Assembly (NCBI GenBank): GCA_026027325.1
Contig: JAMSLZ010000004.1
Span: forward strand, 1,426,001-1,490,000
Direction: 5' to 3'
DNA length: 64,000 nucleotides
Source: Actinomucor elegans
Lineage: Eukaryota; Mucoromycota; Mucoromycetes; Mucorales; Mucoraceae
Shown: one piece after another, positions 46,965-57,186 of the stretch
Position numbering within the stretch: the first letter of the stretch is position 1
How the letters are laid out: each line of letters starts with the position of its first letter
Translations under genes and position numbers: made by a program
Notes under the pieces: model-generated
Database searches by the model: none
What the model saw: only the letters and a program-made list of their open reading frames with translations
Told to the model about the DNA's origin: nothing

Positions 46965-48258
46965 TTAGAGGCTGTTTAAACTTTGAGAGTTGTTCGTGCT
47001 TCCAGTATCCATCATATACATATCCATATCCGTATCAAGTCCCGTATTTACAAGATCCTGCTCAGTATTGACTAAAAGAATCTTGGTTATATTTTTAGGG
47101 TTTTTCAAGCAGTCTTTGTGGTTAGTCCGCTGATGGCCAGATAAATTGCAATGTTTGCAAACTATAGGAGAGCGGTAATTGGAGTATCCAGAATCATTCT
47201 TATGAATGTCTTCGTTTAGTAATTTATCTAATGATTTCTCAACAGGTGAAGTTGAATTATTACTCTCATTATTCAATTTAGATTGAAGGCATGTCCTACT
47301 GATAGAAGTGAGCACAGGCATGATTGGGCAGGAAGTCTCAACGACTTTATCACCACTCAAACTTGGAGCGGTAATCATAGTGTCAGCAGTTGGTGTAGTG
47401 ATAGATGTCGCGGTATCAGCTATAGGTGGGATAGTTGTAACGTCTATAACACCTTCTATACTTTTGAATGGAGTTTTAAGGCTATGTTTATTCGAAATGC
47501 CAGCGACAGGAGTGTTCCGACGGAGACAGAGACGAGAGATGTGTCCAGATGCATTGCAATTAAAACATATAATAAGGCTCAAACGCTTTTCACAATCAGC
47601 GAGAACATGATCTTGGTTATGACAGTATCGACAATAAGGATTAATAGAGTACCAGTACACTGTGGTCGCATCTACATAATCGTTGTTTCGCACAGAAGGG
47701 CGAATTGAGAGTTGCGTAAACTGCCAATGTATTGTGTACTGTAACTTAGACATCAGGGGACTACTATTATTCATGGAACGTTGGTCAGATACCTCCAGAA
47801 CAGCATGTCCCCGACTAGTAAAGGTATCAGAGATACCTGAAATTAACCCACAATCAATGACATGTCCATAAGGTGACGGATTCATAATCATATCAGCCAT
47901 CACTGCTGATAAAAGGAATTCCGCAAATAAACCATGTCCATCGGGGCGAGGTTTCTCGGCCAAACCCCAGAAGTGCTCATTCTTGTTGCAAGCAACTGAA
48001 AACTCTTGAAAGATCATTTGGTTTTCGACATTCGTAATGTCAACAAAGACCGATTCCGGAATAGTGCCTTACAAGAATGAGTTGGATGTTGGGTGTTGGG
48101 ATCACAACAAGCCCAGATGAGGAAGTGTGATTAGACTCTACAGCGGTTGAAGGAAGTAGTAGAGAAGTTTTGTTATTGTCAGTGGTTCGACATACATTAG
48201 CTCACGATCTCGGGGCTATAGATTTGTGTGTTTTCCCAAAAGTTGCCTTAGTGGGCAT
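46965..48258 (-). pseudogene. LINE ORF1: gag-like zinc-knuckle protein
   Basis: The likely start ATG is at 48258 (MPTKATFGKTHK). A stop follows after about 18 codons, and a frameshift lies near 48075; then one long frame (48017-46965) carries the bulk. It contains tandem CCHC knuckles CRYCHNQDHVLADC and CFNCNASGHISRLC, and a third cysteine-histidine cluster CKHCNLSGHQRTNHKDC near the end. Such proteins bind element RNA. The long open frame suggests decay is moderate rather than ancient. Confidence 0.85.
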
Positions 48259-48280
48259 ATTGGAGTAAGTGAAAAAGAGA

Positions 48281-48292
48281 GAGACTGGATAG
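48281..48292. repeat. Target-site duplication of the LINE, 5' copy
   Basis: GAGACTGGATAG next to the LINE 5' end, followed by TTTTATAACC of the interrupted transposase gene. Partner at 42797-42808. Confidence 0.75.
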
Positions 48293-48604
48293 TTTTATAA
48301 CCGTAGTTACGGCACCTCATTATTGTACCAATAACAGTTGAACTTGAAACATCAAGTGCTTTTGAAATCTCTGTCTGCTACCTTTAACTTTAATGGCTAA
48401 ACTGAAAACCATATCACGAGTGAAAACGTCAAGTTTTTTTCTCATATTGCTTATTTTGTTCATAGTATCAGAAAGCGTCATGGTGGTTGAATGAGTCTTG
48501 CAATGGTTTTTTTTTAAAAAAAACTCGTACAAAAGTGAAAGATTTATTTCATACTTTTAAAAATCTGGTAATGATTAGTAGCAAAAATCCGTACATTTTA
48601 TAGT
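48281..48604 (-). mobile_element. Tc1/mariner remnant, 5' end and first transposase part
   Basis: On the minus strand the sequence begins near 48604 with AAAATGTACGGATTTTTGC, a plausible terminal inverted repeat next to TATA. An open frame starts around 48532 and gives KKLDVFTRDMVFSLAIKVKG, then after a 1-base shift ISKALDVSSSTVIGTIM, the N-terminal helix-turn-helix wording of fungal Tc1/mariner transposases. The reading stops at the LINE (TSD at 48281-48292) and resumes at 42808. No second terminal repeat was found. Confidence 0.65.
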
Positions 48605-49272
48605 ATACTAACCTTATTGACTTCATATCTCTCAATCGATTTCTATCAGATGTCGCATTTGATTAATAATCCTTGCTCAGAACGATCTTCGGCAGAATTT
48701 GGACATTTGCTTAACTTTAACACAATGCATATATATATATTATGTTTGTTAATCATTAACATTTAGGTAGTAATTGCATCTTTTGCGACACCTCTTCGGA
48801 AGATTGGGGTAATCGTATTTTATTAGCTTGTCTAATTAATGGCCCTAGTATCGGTCAAGCCTCTACATCTACCAGAGCCTCTAAGTTCAATAAAACAGTA
48901 ATAGAGATATCCTAACGTCTTTAGTTAGGATATTTCAGCTTAGTAAAATCAGTCAACTATAGAAAGAGATAAAGAGTGCTCAGGCTTATATTCAGATACG
49001 CAAAAGATAAAGCCGGCGGATGTGTCTATTAGTCATTATATATATTAGTGGAGAAGGTACCAAACATTTTAAAACATGAACCAAGTTGGAATTCCAAAAA
49101 TTACCTATGCCTCTGCTGGGATTAGATAGATATTAAGCGTAAAAAAAGTTTATTTGAGTATATATGAAAAGGTCGATAAACTAGGAAATAAAATGAGAAC
49201 TTTTATAAGGAGTTTGAGCGAAAGTAGAATTTTATTATCAGGATGGTCATTAAATTTGCAAGTGCTTGATAT

Positions 49273-51048
49273 CTACAGTTCTGTAAATACAATCTCCCAT
49301 GAATAATTATCATAAATGACATTGAGTTTCTTGATATCTTGACATCGGATATGGAGGGCAGATTCTCTTTTATATTTCCAGAATTTTTGGAAAGGCTCAA
49401 TAGATCTTCTAGTGATACTTCCATCTTTTTTACCGATATATAAATATGTTATTGATGAGATATCAATTCTGACGATGGCTCTTTTGAATTTAGACTTCGA
49501 ATATCTGGGATAATGCTCAGTCCAAGACAAGGTATCAAAACTTGTATTCGGCATATTAATATAGGCATTATAATAGTCTCGAGGATAGGATTTATGTCTG
49601 TTCGTAATGCCGCAATGCATTAGACTGAGATTGGATAATAATGGCAACCGAATAGAGAGTATTGGAAACATTATGTACGAAATATCACAATATTCCATCG
49701 TTATATTCCTAATTGATGTATTTGTTTGCTGTAGTTGCAATGTACTTCCCTTAATGGTCGTAGATATTAATTTGAGATATTCTAGTGAGGTGCATTTCTG
49801 ACAGATAATATTCCAGGCTGCGTCATCTAAGACATATCCACAAAGATCATAAGCTGCACCATCAAATATTAATGAATATAAAAGACTTCCCGCCCTGAGT
49901 AGCAGTGTGAAAAATATGGATTCATTTTCACTTTGCATCATCGGAAGCTGCAATTCTATAGATATATCTCCATGGCCAGTTTTTGCCCTGTCCTTTATGG
50001 TCTTTAAGCACGGCATTCCATAAGAGCTTTCATGAGATATATATAGACGAGCGTTTAGTTTTCTCGTATGGAAGTAGCCAGCTATCACACCAGGTATGTC
50101 ATCAATGAACATCGGTTCAACCGCTACTATTCTCTTGGTATTTTGCAAGAAAGCTAAGAAATTTACCCACAAGCTATTTGGAATTGTATTAGTAGAGTGT
50201 CCTAATACATGAAAGGATGCTATCAAAACATCAAGATTTGGAAATGCATGTATGATAAATTCTAGAGCCTTTTTAGTTAAAGGCAAACTAAGGTGGAGGT
50301 GTTGAATAGTCGGACATCTAATTAAAGAGTGTACGTCTGCGGCTATATCTTCGTATGTATTGATATTGAAGCACCAGTGTAATTGCAATTTCTCGAGTTT
50401 ACGACAGTTTTCAGTATATTTGCCAATAAAGTAAAAAGCTTTCATACAGCTGATCTTGATATTTAAAGTGCGCAGAGCAGAGAATTCATTCAACGTTTGC
50501 AGTGGTGAATGAGTTGTATGGGGTTGTACCTTGAAGTTGTCCATAATAGATAAGTCGTGCAAGCTGTTACGAAGGCAGTACATAGTGTCCAGGTACATTT
50601 GATAATATGATGTTGGCCTTTTCCCTGAACCACCATCCACATATTGAATACGCTTACAGGCTCCTCTTTCATAAGCAAGTCGTATTTGCTCAAAGAAACG
50701 GATATAGTAGTCTTCATTATCGCAATAAAGCTTTTCGATGTTTGGACAACTTAGTAGAAGTAGGTGAAGAAACTCTATATCTGGTGCATCCCGACCATGA
50801 TAAGTTATCTCTTTTAAGAATTGTGTGGCGTAGAAGTCCGAAAAGCGCACTGTAGCGAATAACTTCATAAAGGTTATATGACATCTAATAGAAATTGATT
50901 CGTACAAGCGTCTTTGAGCAGGTTCACTCCAATTTTTACAGGTAAGCTGGCATTGATAAAAATCTTTAGCGGCATTGGAACTGGAACTAGTGATTCCATC
51001 AAACACAAGATTCAAGATCTCGACAGGGAGATATTTCCAGTTATTCAT
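49273..51048 (-). CDS. F-box/LRR family protein, copy 3 (inverted twin of copy 2)
   Basis: A single exon of 591 residues with the same start MNNWKYLPVEILNLVFDGIT and the same end as copy 2. The middle differs strongly: copy 2 VLTDYFNRRKVDARLLISHS corresponds to VIAGYFHTRKLNARLYISHE here, and the segment CGYVLDDAAWNIICQKC replaces CGFELDGAALDVICQKC. F-box at about residues 5-50, LRR-like repeats after it. The ATG follows TTTTCAGA and the promoter palindrome is at 51268-51281. Presumed SCF substrate receptor with unknown target; the divergent surface may give another specificity. Confidence 0.88.
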   Translation of the reverse strand: MNNWKYLPVEILNLVFDGITSSSSNAAKDFYQCQLTCKNWSEPAQRRLYESISIRCHITFMKLFATVRFSDFYATQFLKEITYHGRDAPDIEFLHLLLLSCPNIEKLYCDNEDYYIRFFEQIRLAYERGACKRIQYVDGGSGKRPTSYYQMYLDTMYCLRNSLHDLSIMDNFKVQPHTTHSPLQTLNEFSALRTLNIKISCMKAFYFIGKYTENCRKLEKLQLHWCFNINTYEDIAADVHSLIRCPTIQHLHLSLPLTKKALEFIIHAFPNLDVLIASFHVLGHSTNTIPNSLWVNFLAFLQNTKRIVAVEPMFIDDIPGVIAGYFHTRKLNARLYISHESSYGMPCLKTIKDRAKTGHGDISIELQLPMMQSENESIFFTLLLRAGSLLYSLIFDGAAYDLCGYVLDDAAWNIICQKCTSLEYLKLISTTIKGSTLQLQQTNTSIRNITMEYCDISYIMFPILSIRLPLLSNLSLMHCGITNRHKSYPRDYYNAYINMPNTSFDTLSWTEHYPRYSKSKFKRAIVRIDISSITYLYIGKKDGSITRRSIEPFQKFWKYKRESALHIRCQDIKKLNVIYDNYSWEIVFTEL

Positions 51049-51252
51049 TCTGAAAAGATGTCAGTGATTTGAAATAATGAGTAATAAGTAAGCTAGCCTG
51101 TTATTTAAACATACATGACAGAAGGGAGTTGTTGTTGATAAAAGCGAAATAAAAGCACGGAGCCGTCAGTTACTATTTGTATTGCGCCTTGTTTCATGTT
51201 TTCGCAATCGGAAGCCACATGTAACGCGAATTTCTCATTTAAGGTGCATTTT

Positions 51253-51281
51253 TATTTGTGAAAAGACAAAACGGCCGTTTT
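51253..51281 (-). promoter_or_regulatory. Class B promoter block of F-box copy 3
   Basis: Contains AAAACGGCCGTTTT (51268-51281) with TATTTGTGAAAAGAC beside it: the same block as before copy 2, in opposite orientation, 205-235 bp from the start codon. Confidence 0.5.
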
Positions 51282-51818
51282 GGATTGATACTTTCCAATA
51301 TACACATCTACTCAGTACGTAATATTTCTGAATTCATTTCATAGAAAGATTTCTATTCACCACCGTTTAACCAAAAACTTCAACTTTTTTTTCTCCAACT
51401 CAAATACTCAAGAGCTTTGATATAAGGTACATTATCGCATTTACAGATGCACCATCCTCTTGCCTGCTAATCAACGCCTATAGACTATGTGCCTGCTGTC
51501 GTATTTCCCTTACTATCTAATATAACACCTTATTGAATAGACAAATACCATAAAGCTGTAATCCGAGAATTCCCTATGTATTTGTTATGTTTATAATAGA
51601 TCAAATGCCATACTGAAAATAGTTTTCATCGATTCCGTATCTGAAACACGGCCATTATTGTCGTCCAATAGGCCTTGTAAAATAACAAATAGCTCAAAGA
51701 GGACTATTGTATGTGTAAACGCAACTTATCCTTGGTAATTCGTTAGATTAACCATGGATATGAAATCTCATCTCATTTTATTTTACCATGAAGTGGTCTA
51801 TCTTATTAAAATAAAGAG

Positions 51819-51872
51819 CACTATCTTAACCAAGGACATGTTCTAACTGACTGTGAAAAGCGTTTGAGCCTT
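51819..51872 (+). repeat. 54-bp fragment of LINE ORF1 zinc-knuckle region at the repeat junction
   Basis: The bases CACTATCTTAACCAAGGACATG continue to a tract translating HVLTDCEKRLSL. The internal LINE ORF1 (about 47572-47625, minus) encodes HVLADCEKRLSL; about 8 of 54 bases differ. The fragment starts exactly at the outer edge of the right inverted arm and ends where copy 4 flank begins. Confidence 0.7.
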
Positions 51873-52393
51873 CTACAAACTTTTGTAATGCACTTTATGG
51901 CTATAGCTACTTTTGGATTATCAAAAATTGGTTTGATATAATGATATCATAGAACGAGCTTCAGTCATTATCCTTGAATACGTATATAGTATAAATTGCT
52001 CTAGCCAATGAATGTCGCAGATAATTTCAATTACCAGAATGGTATGTCCTTTTCTTTAGGAATATATCAGAAAATGAACTATAGCTCCAAGTTAGCAGAT
52101 GTGTGCTCCAATTAAAGTCATGTCTTTTGCGTTCAGTTATTGAATCAACAAGTCACTTGGACACATTTTGATATATTATAATTTTAGGTAAGTGGATAGT
52201 CTATTATCGTTAATTGTAGACAAAATAATTGCATATCAAGCAAAGTAAAGATGATAATGTATCTTATATCAAAGCTTTCAGGTATTTAAGTCGTGGAAAA
52301 TTTTAGCTTAATGGCAATTCATCTTTCTATGAAATAAATTAAAGAAAATCCATTATACACTGAATATATTGGGATTAGAAAACAGAATTCTAA

Positions 52394-52420
52394 CGCGACC
52401 GTTTTGTTTTCACACAAATA
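52394..52420 (+). promoter_or_regulatory. Class B promoter block of F-box copy 4
   Basis: CGCGACCGTTTTGTTTTCACACAAATA in part matches the copy 2/3 block; the palindrome is imperfect. It lies about 220-240 bp from the start, as in the others. Confidence 0.45.
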
Positions 52421-52637
52421 ATAGCGTAACTTTCTCTCTTTTTAATGAGATTTGCGTAACATCTGCTTTTCGACAGTGAAAACTTGAAACCACTCGTTGC
52501 TGTTGACTCCGTAATTTTCTTTGCATAATTAACCAACCTCTTCCAATAAATAGCAATCCTTTTTCGTTATGCATGCTTAATAAACAACAGGTTAGTCGAG
52601 CTTTAACATTACTTCAAATCTCTAATATCCTTTCAGA

Positions 52638-54443
52638 ATGAATAGCTGGAAACATCTTCCTGTCGAGATTTTGAATCTTGTGTTTGATGAAGTTGCTAGT
52701 TGCAATTACGAAGTTAGTAAAAATCTTTGTCAATGCCAACTCGTCTGTAAAAAATGGAGTGAAGCTGCTCAAAGACATTTATACAAGTCAGTTTCTATCA
52801 GGAAACACGAAAGCTTTATGAAGTTATTCGCGACTTTGTGTTCTTCAGAATCAAATCCTGGGCGATTCATAAAGGATATCACCCTAAGCCAATATGGTCA
52901 GGGACAATCAAGTATAGAGTTTCTTCACCTACTTCTATTAAAATGTGCAAATATCGAAAAGCTTCGTGGCTGTAGTTCAGTAAATTTTACCCAGATATTT
53001 CAGCAAATACGACTTGCTTATGAAAGAGGAGCCTGTAAGCGTATTCAATATGTGGATGGTGGTCCAGGGTTTAGACCAGAATCATATTATCAAATATACC
53101 TGGACACTATGTACTGCCTTCGTAACAGCTTGCACGACTTATCTATGATGGACAACTTCAAGGTGCAACCCCATACGACTCATTCACCATTGCAAACTTT
53201 GAATGAATTCTCTGCTCTGCGCACACTAAATATCGACATGATCTGTACCGAGACCTTTTACTTTCTTGGCAAATATACTGAAAACTGTCGTAAACTCGAG
53301 AAGTTGAAATTACACTGGCATCCCAATATCGACACCAACGAAGATGTAGTCGCAGACGTACGCTCTTTGACTGGATGTCCAACTATTAAGCACCTTCATA
53401 TTACCAAATTGCCAGTTACTAAAAAAATACTGGAATTTATCATTCATGCATTTCCAAGGCTCGGCATTTTGACAATATACCAATCTATTTCGGTACAACA
53501 TCCTCACAATACAATTCCAAATAACCTGTGGGTACAGTTCTTAACCTTCTTGCAAAATATCAAGGGCGGGATATCTGTTGGAGATCTGTACATCGCTGAC
53601 ATATCTGGCGTGCTATCTGACTATTTCAATACGACAAAATCAAGCGCACATCTATATATATCCCTCCAGGGCCCTATGAGCGAACAACCATATATAAAGA
53701 TTGCAAACATCGTAAAGAAAGCAAGTGATCAAGATATCTCAATAAAAATACAGCTTCAAGCGATGCAAGACGAGAATGAACCTCCATTGTCCACCTTGCT
53801 GCGCAAAATGGGAAGTGTTTTAAAATCATTAACGTTTGACGGTACACTCTTTTACGACAATGAATACACCTTAGATTCCTCAATTTGGGATGTCATTTGT
53901 CAGCAATGTCCCTCCCTGGAAAATCTTCATCTATCATACACGACCTTTAAGAACAGCAATTCTCAGCGGCAAACAAATACATCGATTAAAAATATAACGA
54001 TAAACTATTGTGGTGTTTCACAGGAACTGTTTCCAGAACTCTCTCATCGGCTTCCATCATTAACTAGCCTTAGTCTAATAAATTGGGAATTTATTGATAA
54101 CGGTCGTCGCAGTCATCGCAACATCATCATAGAGATGCCGAATACAACTTTTGATACCTTGGCTTGCAATTGGTATGATGAATGTTTTATTAGTGATGAC
54201 ATTAATGATTGTCTTAGTGACGAAATGTTCAGTAGCTTCGTCCTCAGAATAGACACATCCTCGAAATCGTATTGTTATATTGGTAATGACGATTGTAGTG
54301 TTGATGAATTGTCTGGTGCTTCTTATCAAACGTCCTGGGATGACCAAACCGTATTGTCCTTCTATATCCAATGTCAAGATATCAAGAAATTTGATATCGC
54401 ATATGATGACTGTTCGTGGAATATTGTATTTACTGAACAGTAG
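52638..54443 (+). CDS. F-box/LRR family protein, copy 4
   Basis: A single exon of 601 residues, the start MNSWKHLPVEILNLVFDEVA following TTTCAGA. F-box hallmark CQCQLVCKKWSEAAQRHLYK, then LRR-like repeats. Residues about 115-225 (QIRLAYERGACKRIQYVDGG to YTENCRKLEKL) are almost the same as copies 2 and 3, while the parts before and after differ much more, suggesting gene conversion. The C-terminal part (WDVICQQCPSLENLHLSYTT, CQDIKKFDIAYDDCSW) follows the family pattern. Presumed SCF substrate receptor; target unknown. Confidence 0.88.
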   Translation: MNSWKHLPVEILNLVFDEVASCNYEVSKNLCQCQLVCKKWSEAAQRHLYKSVSIRKHESFMKLFATLCSSESNPGRFIKDITLSQYGQGQSSIEFLHLLLLKCANIEKLRGCSSVNFTQIFQQIRLAYERGACKRIQYVDGGPGFRPESYYQIYLDTMYCLRNSLHDLSMMDNFKVQPHTTHSPLQTLNEFSALRTLNIDMICTETFYFLGKYTENCRKLEKLKLHWHPNIDTNEDVVADVRSLTGCPTIKHLHITKLPVTKKILEFIIHAFPRLGILTIYQSISVQHPHNTIPNNLWVQFLTFLQNIKGGISVGDLYIADISGVLSDYFNTTKSSAHLYISLQGPMSEQPYIKIANIVKKASDQDISIKIQLQAMQDENEPPLSTLLRKMGSVLKSLTFDGTLFYDNEYTLDSSIWDVICQQCPSLENLHLSYTTFKNSNSQRQTNTSIKNITINYCGVSQELFPELSHRLPSLTSLSLINWEFIDNGRRSHRNIIIEMPNTTFDTLACNWYDECFISDDINDCLSDEMFSSFVLRIDTSSKSYCYIGNDDCSVDELSGASYQTSWDDQTVLSFYIQCQDIKKFDIAYDDCSWNIVFTEQ

Positions 54444-55268
54444 ATGTCCAAATCGCAAGCTCGGTAATTATTTTAATAATAAAAAATAATATAAAATAAG
54501 ATTTTAGTATTGCTCAAGCTTTTTACGTAATGATATTTTTTTTCTATTTCTAATTAATCTTTTCATAGAGACATGTTAAAACTAGCTTTGTTTGAGGCTT
54601 AGCATCTATCTAATCCAAATACAAAGGTACTGATGATCGTTGAAATAACATCTTGCTCCACAATCCAAAATTTTGGAAGCCTCTTTATTGATATGGATCA
54701 TGGCTGGTAGTAACATCTATCTACTTTATCTTAACCACATATAAACATATATATGAATGTACTCTTTGGTTTTACTTATAGTTGGTTCACTTTATCAAGC
54801 TAAAATTTCGGAAAACTTTCAACAGGAAACATCTCTATTAATAAATGTCTTAATGAACTCATTGAAGATTATAATAGATGTGGCAGCCCAACCCGAGCTC
54901 AGGCTGTCAGTTAGATACGGGAACAAACCGTGATTAGTTTGGCTTTCTGAAAATATGTCGCGTGAGATACATGTAATTTAGTACTAATCGTTAACAAATG
55001 TAATATATCATGTATGTATAGAGTTGAAGTTAAAAAAATGACAAATGTTGTTCTGAGCAAAGACAACGGATTGGATGCGATATTTGAAATGACTGGATAT
55101 TCATTTTAGTACACTAGTTGCTCTTTAACAAATGTAATACTTTTATTCTTTTATGTTGCTGCCGAGTCAGCATCGACAAAAAAAGAAGTTTAACCAAGCC
55201 TTAGTCACATGACATAAGCTTGTTAAATTACCGTTTGCCAATAAAACAAACTGCATTAATTATTCTAA
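54444..55268. other. Intergenic flank between copies 4 and 5
   Basis: AT-rich 3' flank of copy 4, with tracts also found near 48650-48760 (inverted) and near 57590. No gene was seen. Confidence 0.5.
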
Positions 55269-55325
55269 CCAATCAAAGATGTACGTAAACTCCACTGGCT
55301 GATGTACAGTTTCAAAAACGCGTCG
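55269..55325 (+). promoter_or_regulatory. Class A promoter block of F-box copy 5
   Basis: CCAATCA (55269-55275), then CTGGCTGATGTACAG (55295) and ACGCGTCG (55319), the same order and close to the same spacing as before copy 1. Confidence 0.5.
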
Positions 55326-55410
55326 ATCAGTAACGTACGTTTAAAAGAGGTCCATTCAGCTTTTTCCTCAGATTGCATATATTATTTCTAGGGTCTAATT
55401 TCATTTCAAA

Positions 55411-57186
55411 ATGAATTCTTGGAGACATCTTCCTGTCAATGTCTTAGATCTTGTGTTTGACATAATCGCGGATCGCAGCATTAATGAACTTCAACAATGC
55501 CAACTTACCTGCAAAGACTGGAGTAAACCTGCACAGACACGCTTATACAAATCAGTTATTATTAAAAATCACGAACAATTTATGAACCTGTTAACGACAT
55601 TGTGTTCTTTCGAACCCAATCCTGCACAACAATTGAAAAATATCACTATAGAGTATGATGATGTATCACTCCAAGGGTTGCTTCGATTACTTCTCTTAAG
55701 ATCTCCAAACGTTGAATCTCTAAATGCTAACCCAACTGTACTTTTTGTCGGTTTCTTCGAAGAGATACTGCATGCTTGTGCTAGAGGAGGCTGCAAACGC
55801 CTTCAACGTGTGGAGGGCCCAAAACTCTCTTTCGCATCAGATCAACAAGTGTACATTGACACTATGTACCACCTTCGCAATAGCTTACGCTGTTTATCCC
55901 TAAATGAAAACCACACGGTAAAATCCAATGGCATAACTCTCTCATTGTTGCAAATATTGGATGAATTCCCGGAGCTTCGTACTTTAGAAATCAAGATGCA
56001 CTGTATGGAGACTTTCTACCATCTTGGCAAACATACTAAAACCTGTAATAATCTCGAAAGATTGGAATTATTTTGGGACTCTATGGTATATCCAAACGAA
56101 GACATGATTCCAGGTGGATGCTTCAAGGCTACATACCCAAATATTAAGTACCTTGGGTTTTGGTATATTCCAGTAATGAAAGAGATGCTGGAATATATTA
56201 TTTACGCATTTCCAAACCTTGATGTTTTGATGATGTCGCTACCTATTGTAACGCAACGCTCTGATGATACAATTCCAAATAACCTGTGGATACAGTTCTT
56301 AACCTTCTTACATAGTATTAAGGGTGACATATTTATTGGAAGTCTGTGCATCGCTGACATACCTGGCGTGCTAACTGGTTATTTCAATACGAGAAAAACC
56401 AACATACGTCTACATATCTCTCTCCAAAGCTCTATCGTCGGACACCCGAATGTACAGGCCGTAAACATCATAAAGAAAGCAAGTGATCAAGACATCTCAG
56501 TAAAAGTAGATTATCCAGTGACACATCACCAATATGGACTTTCATTTTCAACATTGCTATGCAAAATGGGAAATCTTTTAAATTCATTAATATTTAGCTG
56601 TACAGAACCTTACAATAGTGAGTTCACCATAAATAGCTTAATCTGGGATACTATTTGTCAACAATGTTCCTCGCTGGAGCAGCTCCAATTGGATTACTTA
56701 ACCATTATTACCGACAGCAGCACTTCGCCTCTGCAAACAAACACGTCCATAAAAGATATAAGGATGAATACGTGCAATATCTCACAAGAACTGTTCCCTG
56801 TACTCTCTATTCGATTCCCGTCATTGTCTAATCTCTGTTTAAGCGACTGCAACCGTCTCAACTTTAATAGAAGATACCATGAAGACTACCACAACAAGCT
56901 TGTTATCGAGATGCCGAATACTTCTTTGGATACCTTGGTTTGGATTCAGAATATTCATATTTTTGTCTATAAGAAGATCAATCTCAGAATAGATACACCT
57001 GCGAAATCATATTGTTATATCGGCAATGAAGATGGTAGTGTCGCCGAATCCTCCGGTATTTCGTTTCAAAAATCCTGGAATGTTAATACCATATTATCCT
57101 TGTATATACAATGTCAAGAAATCAAAAAACTTGACGTTACTCTTAAAGATCATCATTCGTGGCATATTACATTTACCGACCTATAG
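55411..57186 (+). CDS. F-box/LRR family protein, copy 5
   Basis: A single exon of 591 residues, MNSWRHLPVNVLDLVFDIIA. F-box hallmark LQQCQLTCKDWSKPAQTRLYK, then LRR-like repeats (LLRLLLLRSPNVESLNAN, CNNLERLELFWDS, CSSLEQLQLDYLTI). The C-terminus has the conserved YCYIGNEDGSVAES and IQCQEIKKLDVT. The bases before the ATG are TTTCAAA rather than TTTCAGA, so the conserved acceptor-like AG is missing here. It is closest in wording to copies 1 and 6; the middle part KKASDQDISVKV is shared with copy 4. Substrate unknown. Confidence 0.88.
   Translation: MNSWRHLPVNVLDLVFDIIADRSINELQQCQLTCKDWSKPAQTRLYKSVIIKNHEQFMNLLTTLCSFEPNPAQQLKNITIEYDDVSLQGLLRLLLLRSPNVESLNANPTVLFVGFFEEILHACARGGCKRLQRVEGPKLSFASDQQVYIDTMYHLRNSLRCLSLNENHTVKSNGITLSLLQILDEFPELRTLEIKMHCMETFYHLGKHTKTCNNLERLELFWDSMVYPNEDMIPGGCFKATYPNIKYLGFWYIPVMKEMLEYIIYAFPNLDVLMMSLPIVTQRSDDTIPNNLWIQFLTFLHSIKGDIFIGSLCIADIPGVLTGYFNTRKTNIRLHISLQSSIVGHPNVQAVNIIKKASDQDISVKVDYPVTHHQYGLSFSTLLCKMGNLLNSLIFSCTEPYNSEFTINSLIWDTICQQCSSLEQLQLDYLTIITDSSTSPLQTNTSIKDIRMNTCNISQELFPVLSIRFPSLSNLCLSDCNRLNFNRRYHEDYHNKLVIEMPNTSLDTLVWIQNIHIFVYKKINLRIDTPAKSYCYIGNEDGSVAESSGISFQKSWNVNTILSLYIQCQEIKKLDVTLKDHHSWHITFTDL

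Larger units (their letters stand above)
42809..48280 (-). mobile_element. Degenerate LINE (APE-type non-LTR retrotransposon)
   Basis: About 5.47 kb, bounded by 12-bp target duplications and ending (minus strand) in an A10 tail (42809-42818). It encodes ORF1 with CCHC zinc knuckles and ORF2 with an APE-like endonuclease, reverse transcriptase and C-terminal zinc motif. Both frames are broken many times, so the copy is inactive. The layout fits L1/Tad-like elements; the clade cannot be fixed without a tree. It is inserted inside a Tc1/mariner transposase gene, itself between the two F-box inverted arms. Confidence 0.88.
48940..51818 (-). repeat. Right arm of the 2.87-kb inverted repeat carrying F-box copy 3
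   Basis: Reverse complement of 39616-42490. The outer edge is at TAAAGAG (51818), where a small LINE ORF1 fragment begins. Inside (below 48940) the sequence continues as ordinary F-box 3' flank down to about 48610, resembling 54970-55100; this extra flank is absent from the left arm. So the right arm appears to be the original and the left arm the truncated copy. Confidence 0.82.

Noticed and set aside
47283..47871. Plus-strand frames across LINE ORF1
   Set aside because: Antisense shadows of the ORF1 frame, which carries the zinc knuckles.
42809..48280. LTR retrotransposon
   Set aside because: No long terminal repeats, integrase or protease; poly-A tail, APE endonuclease wording and target duplications fit a LINE.
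39616..51818. CRISPR-like or terminal-inverted-repeat transposon explanation of the inverted arms
   Set aside because: The arms are complete F-box genes with normal flanks, not short repeats; no transposase frames them as a unit.
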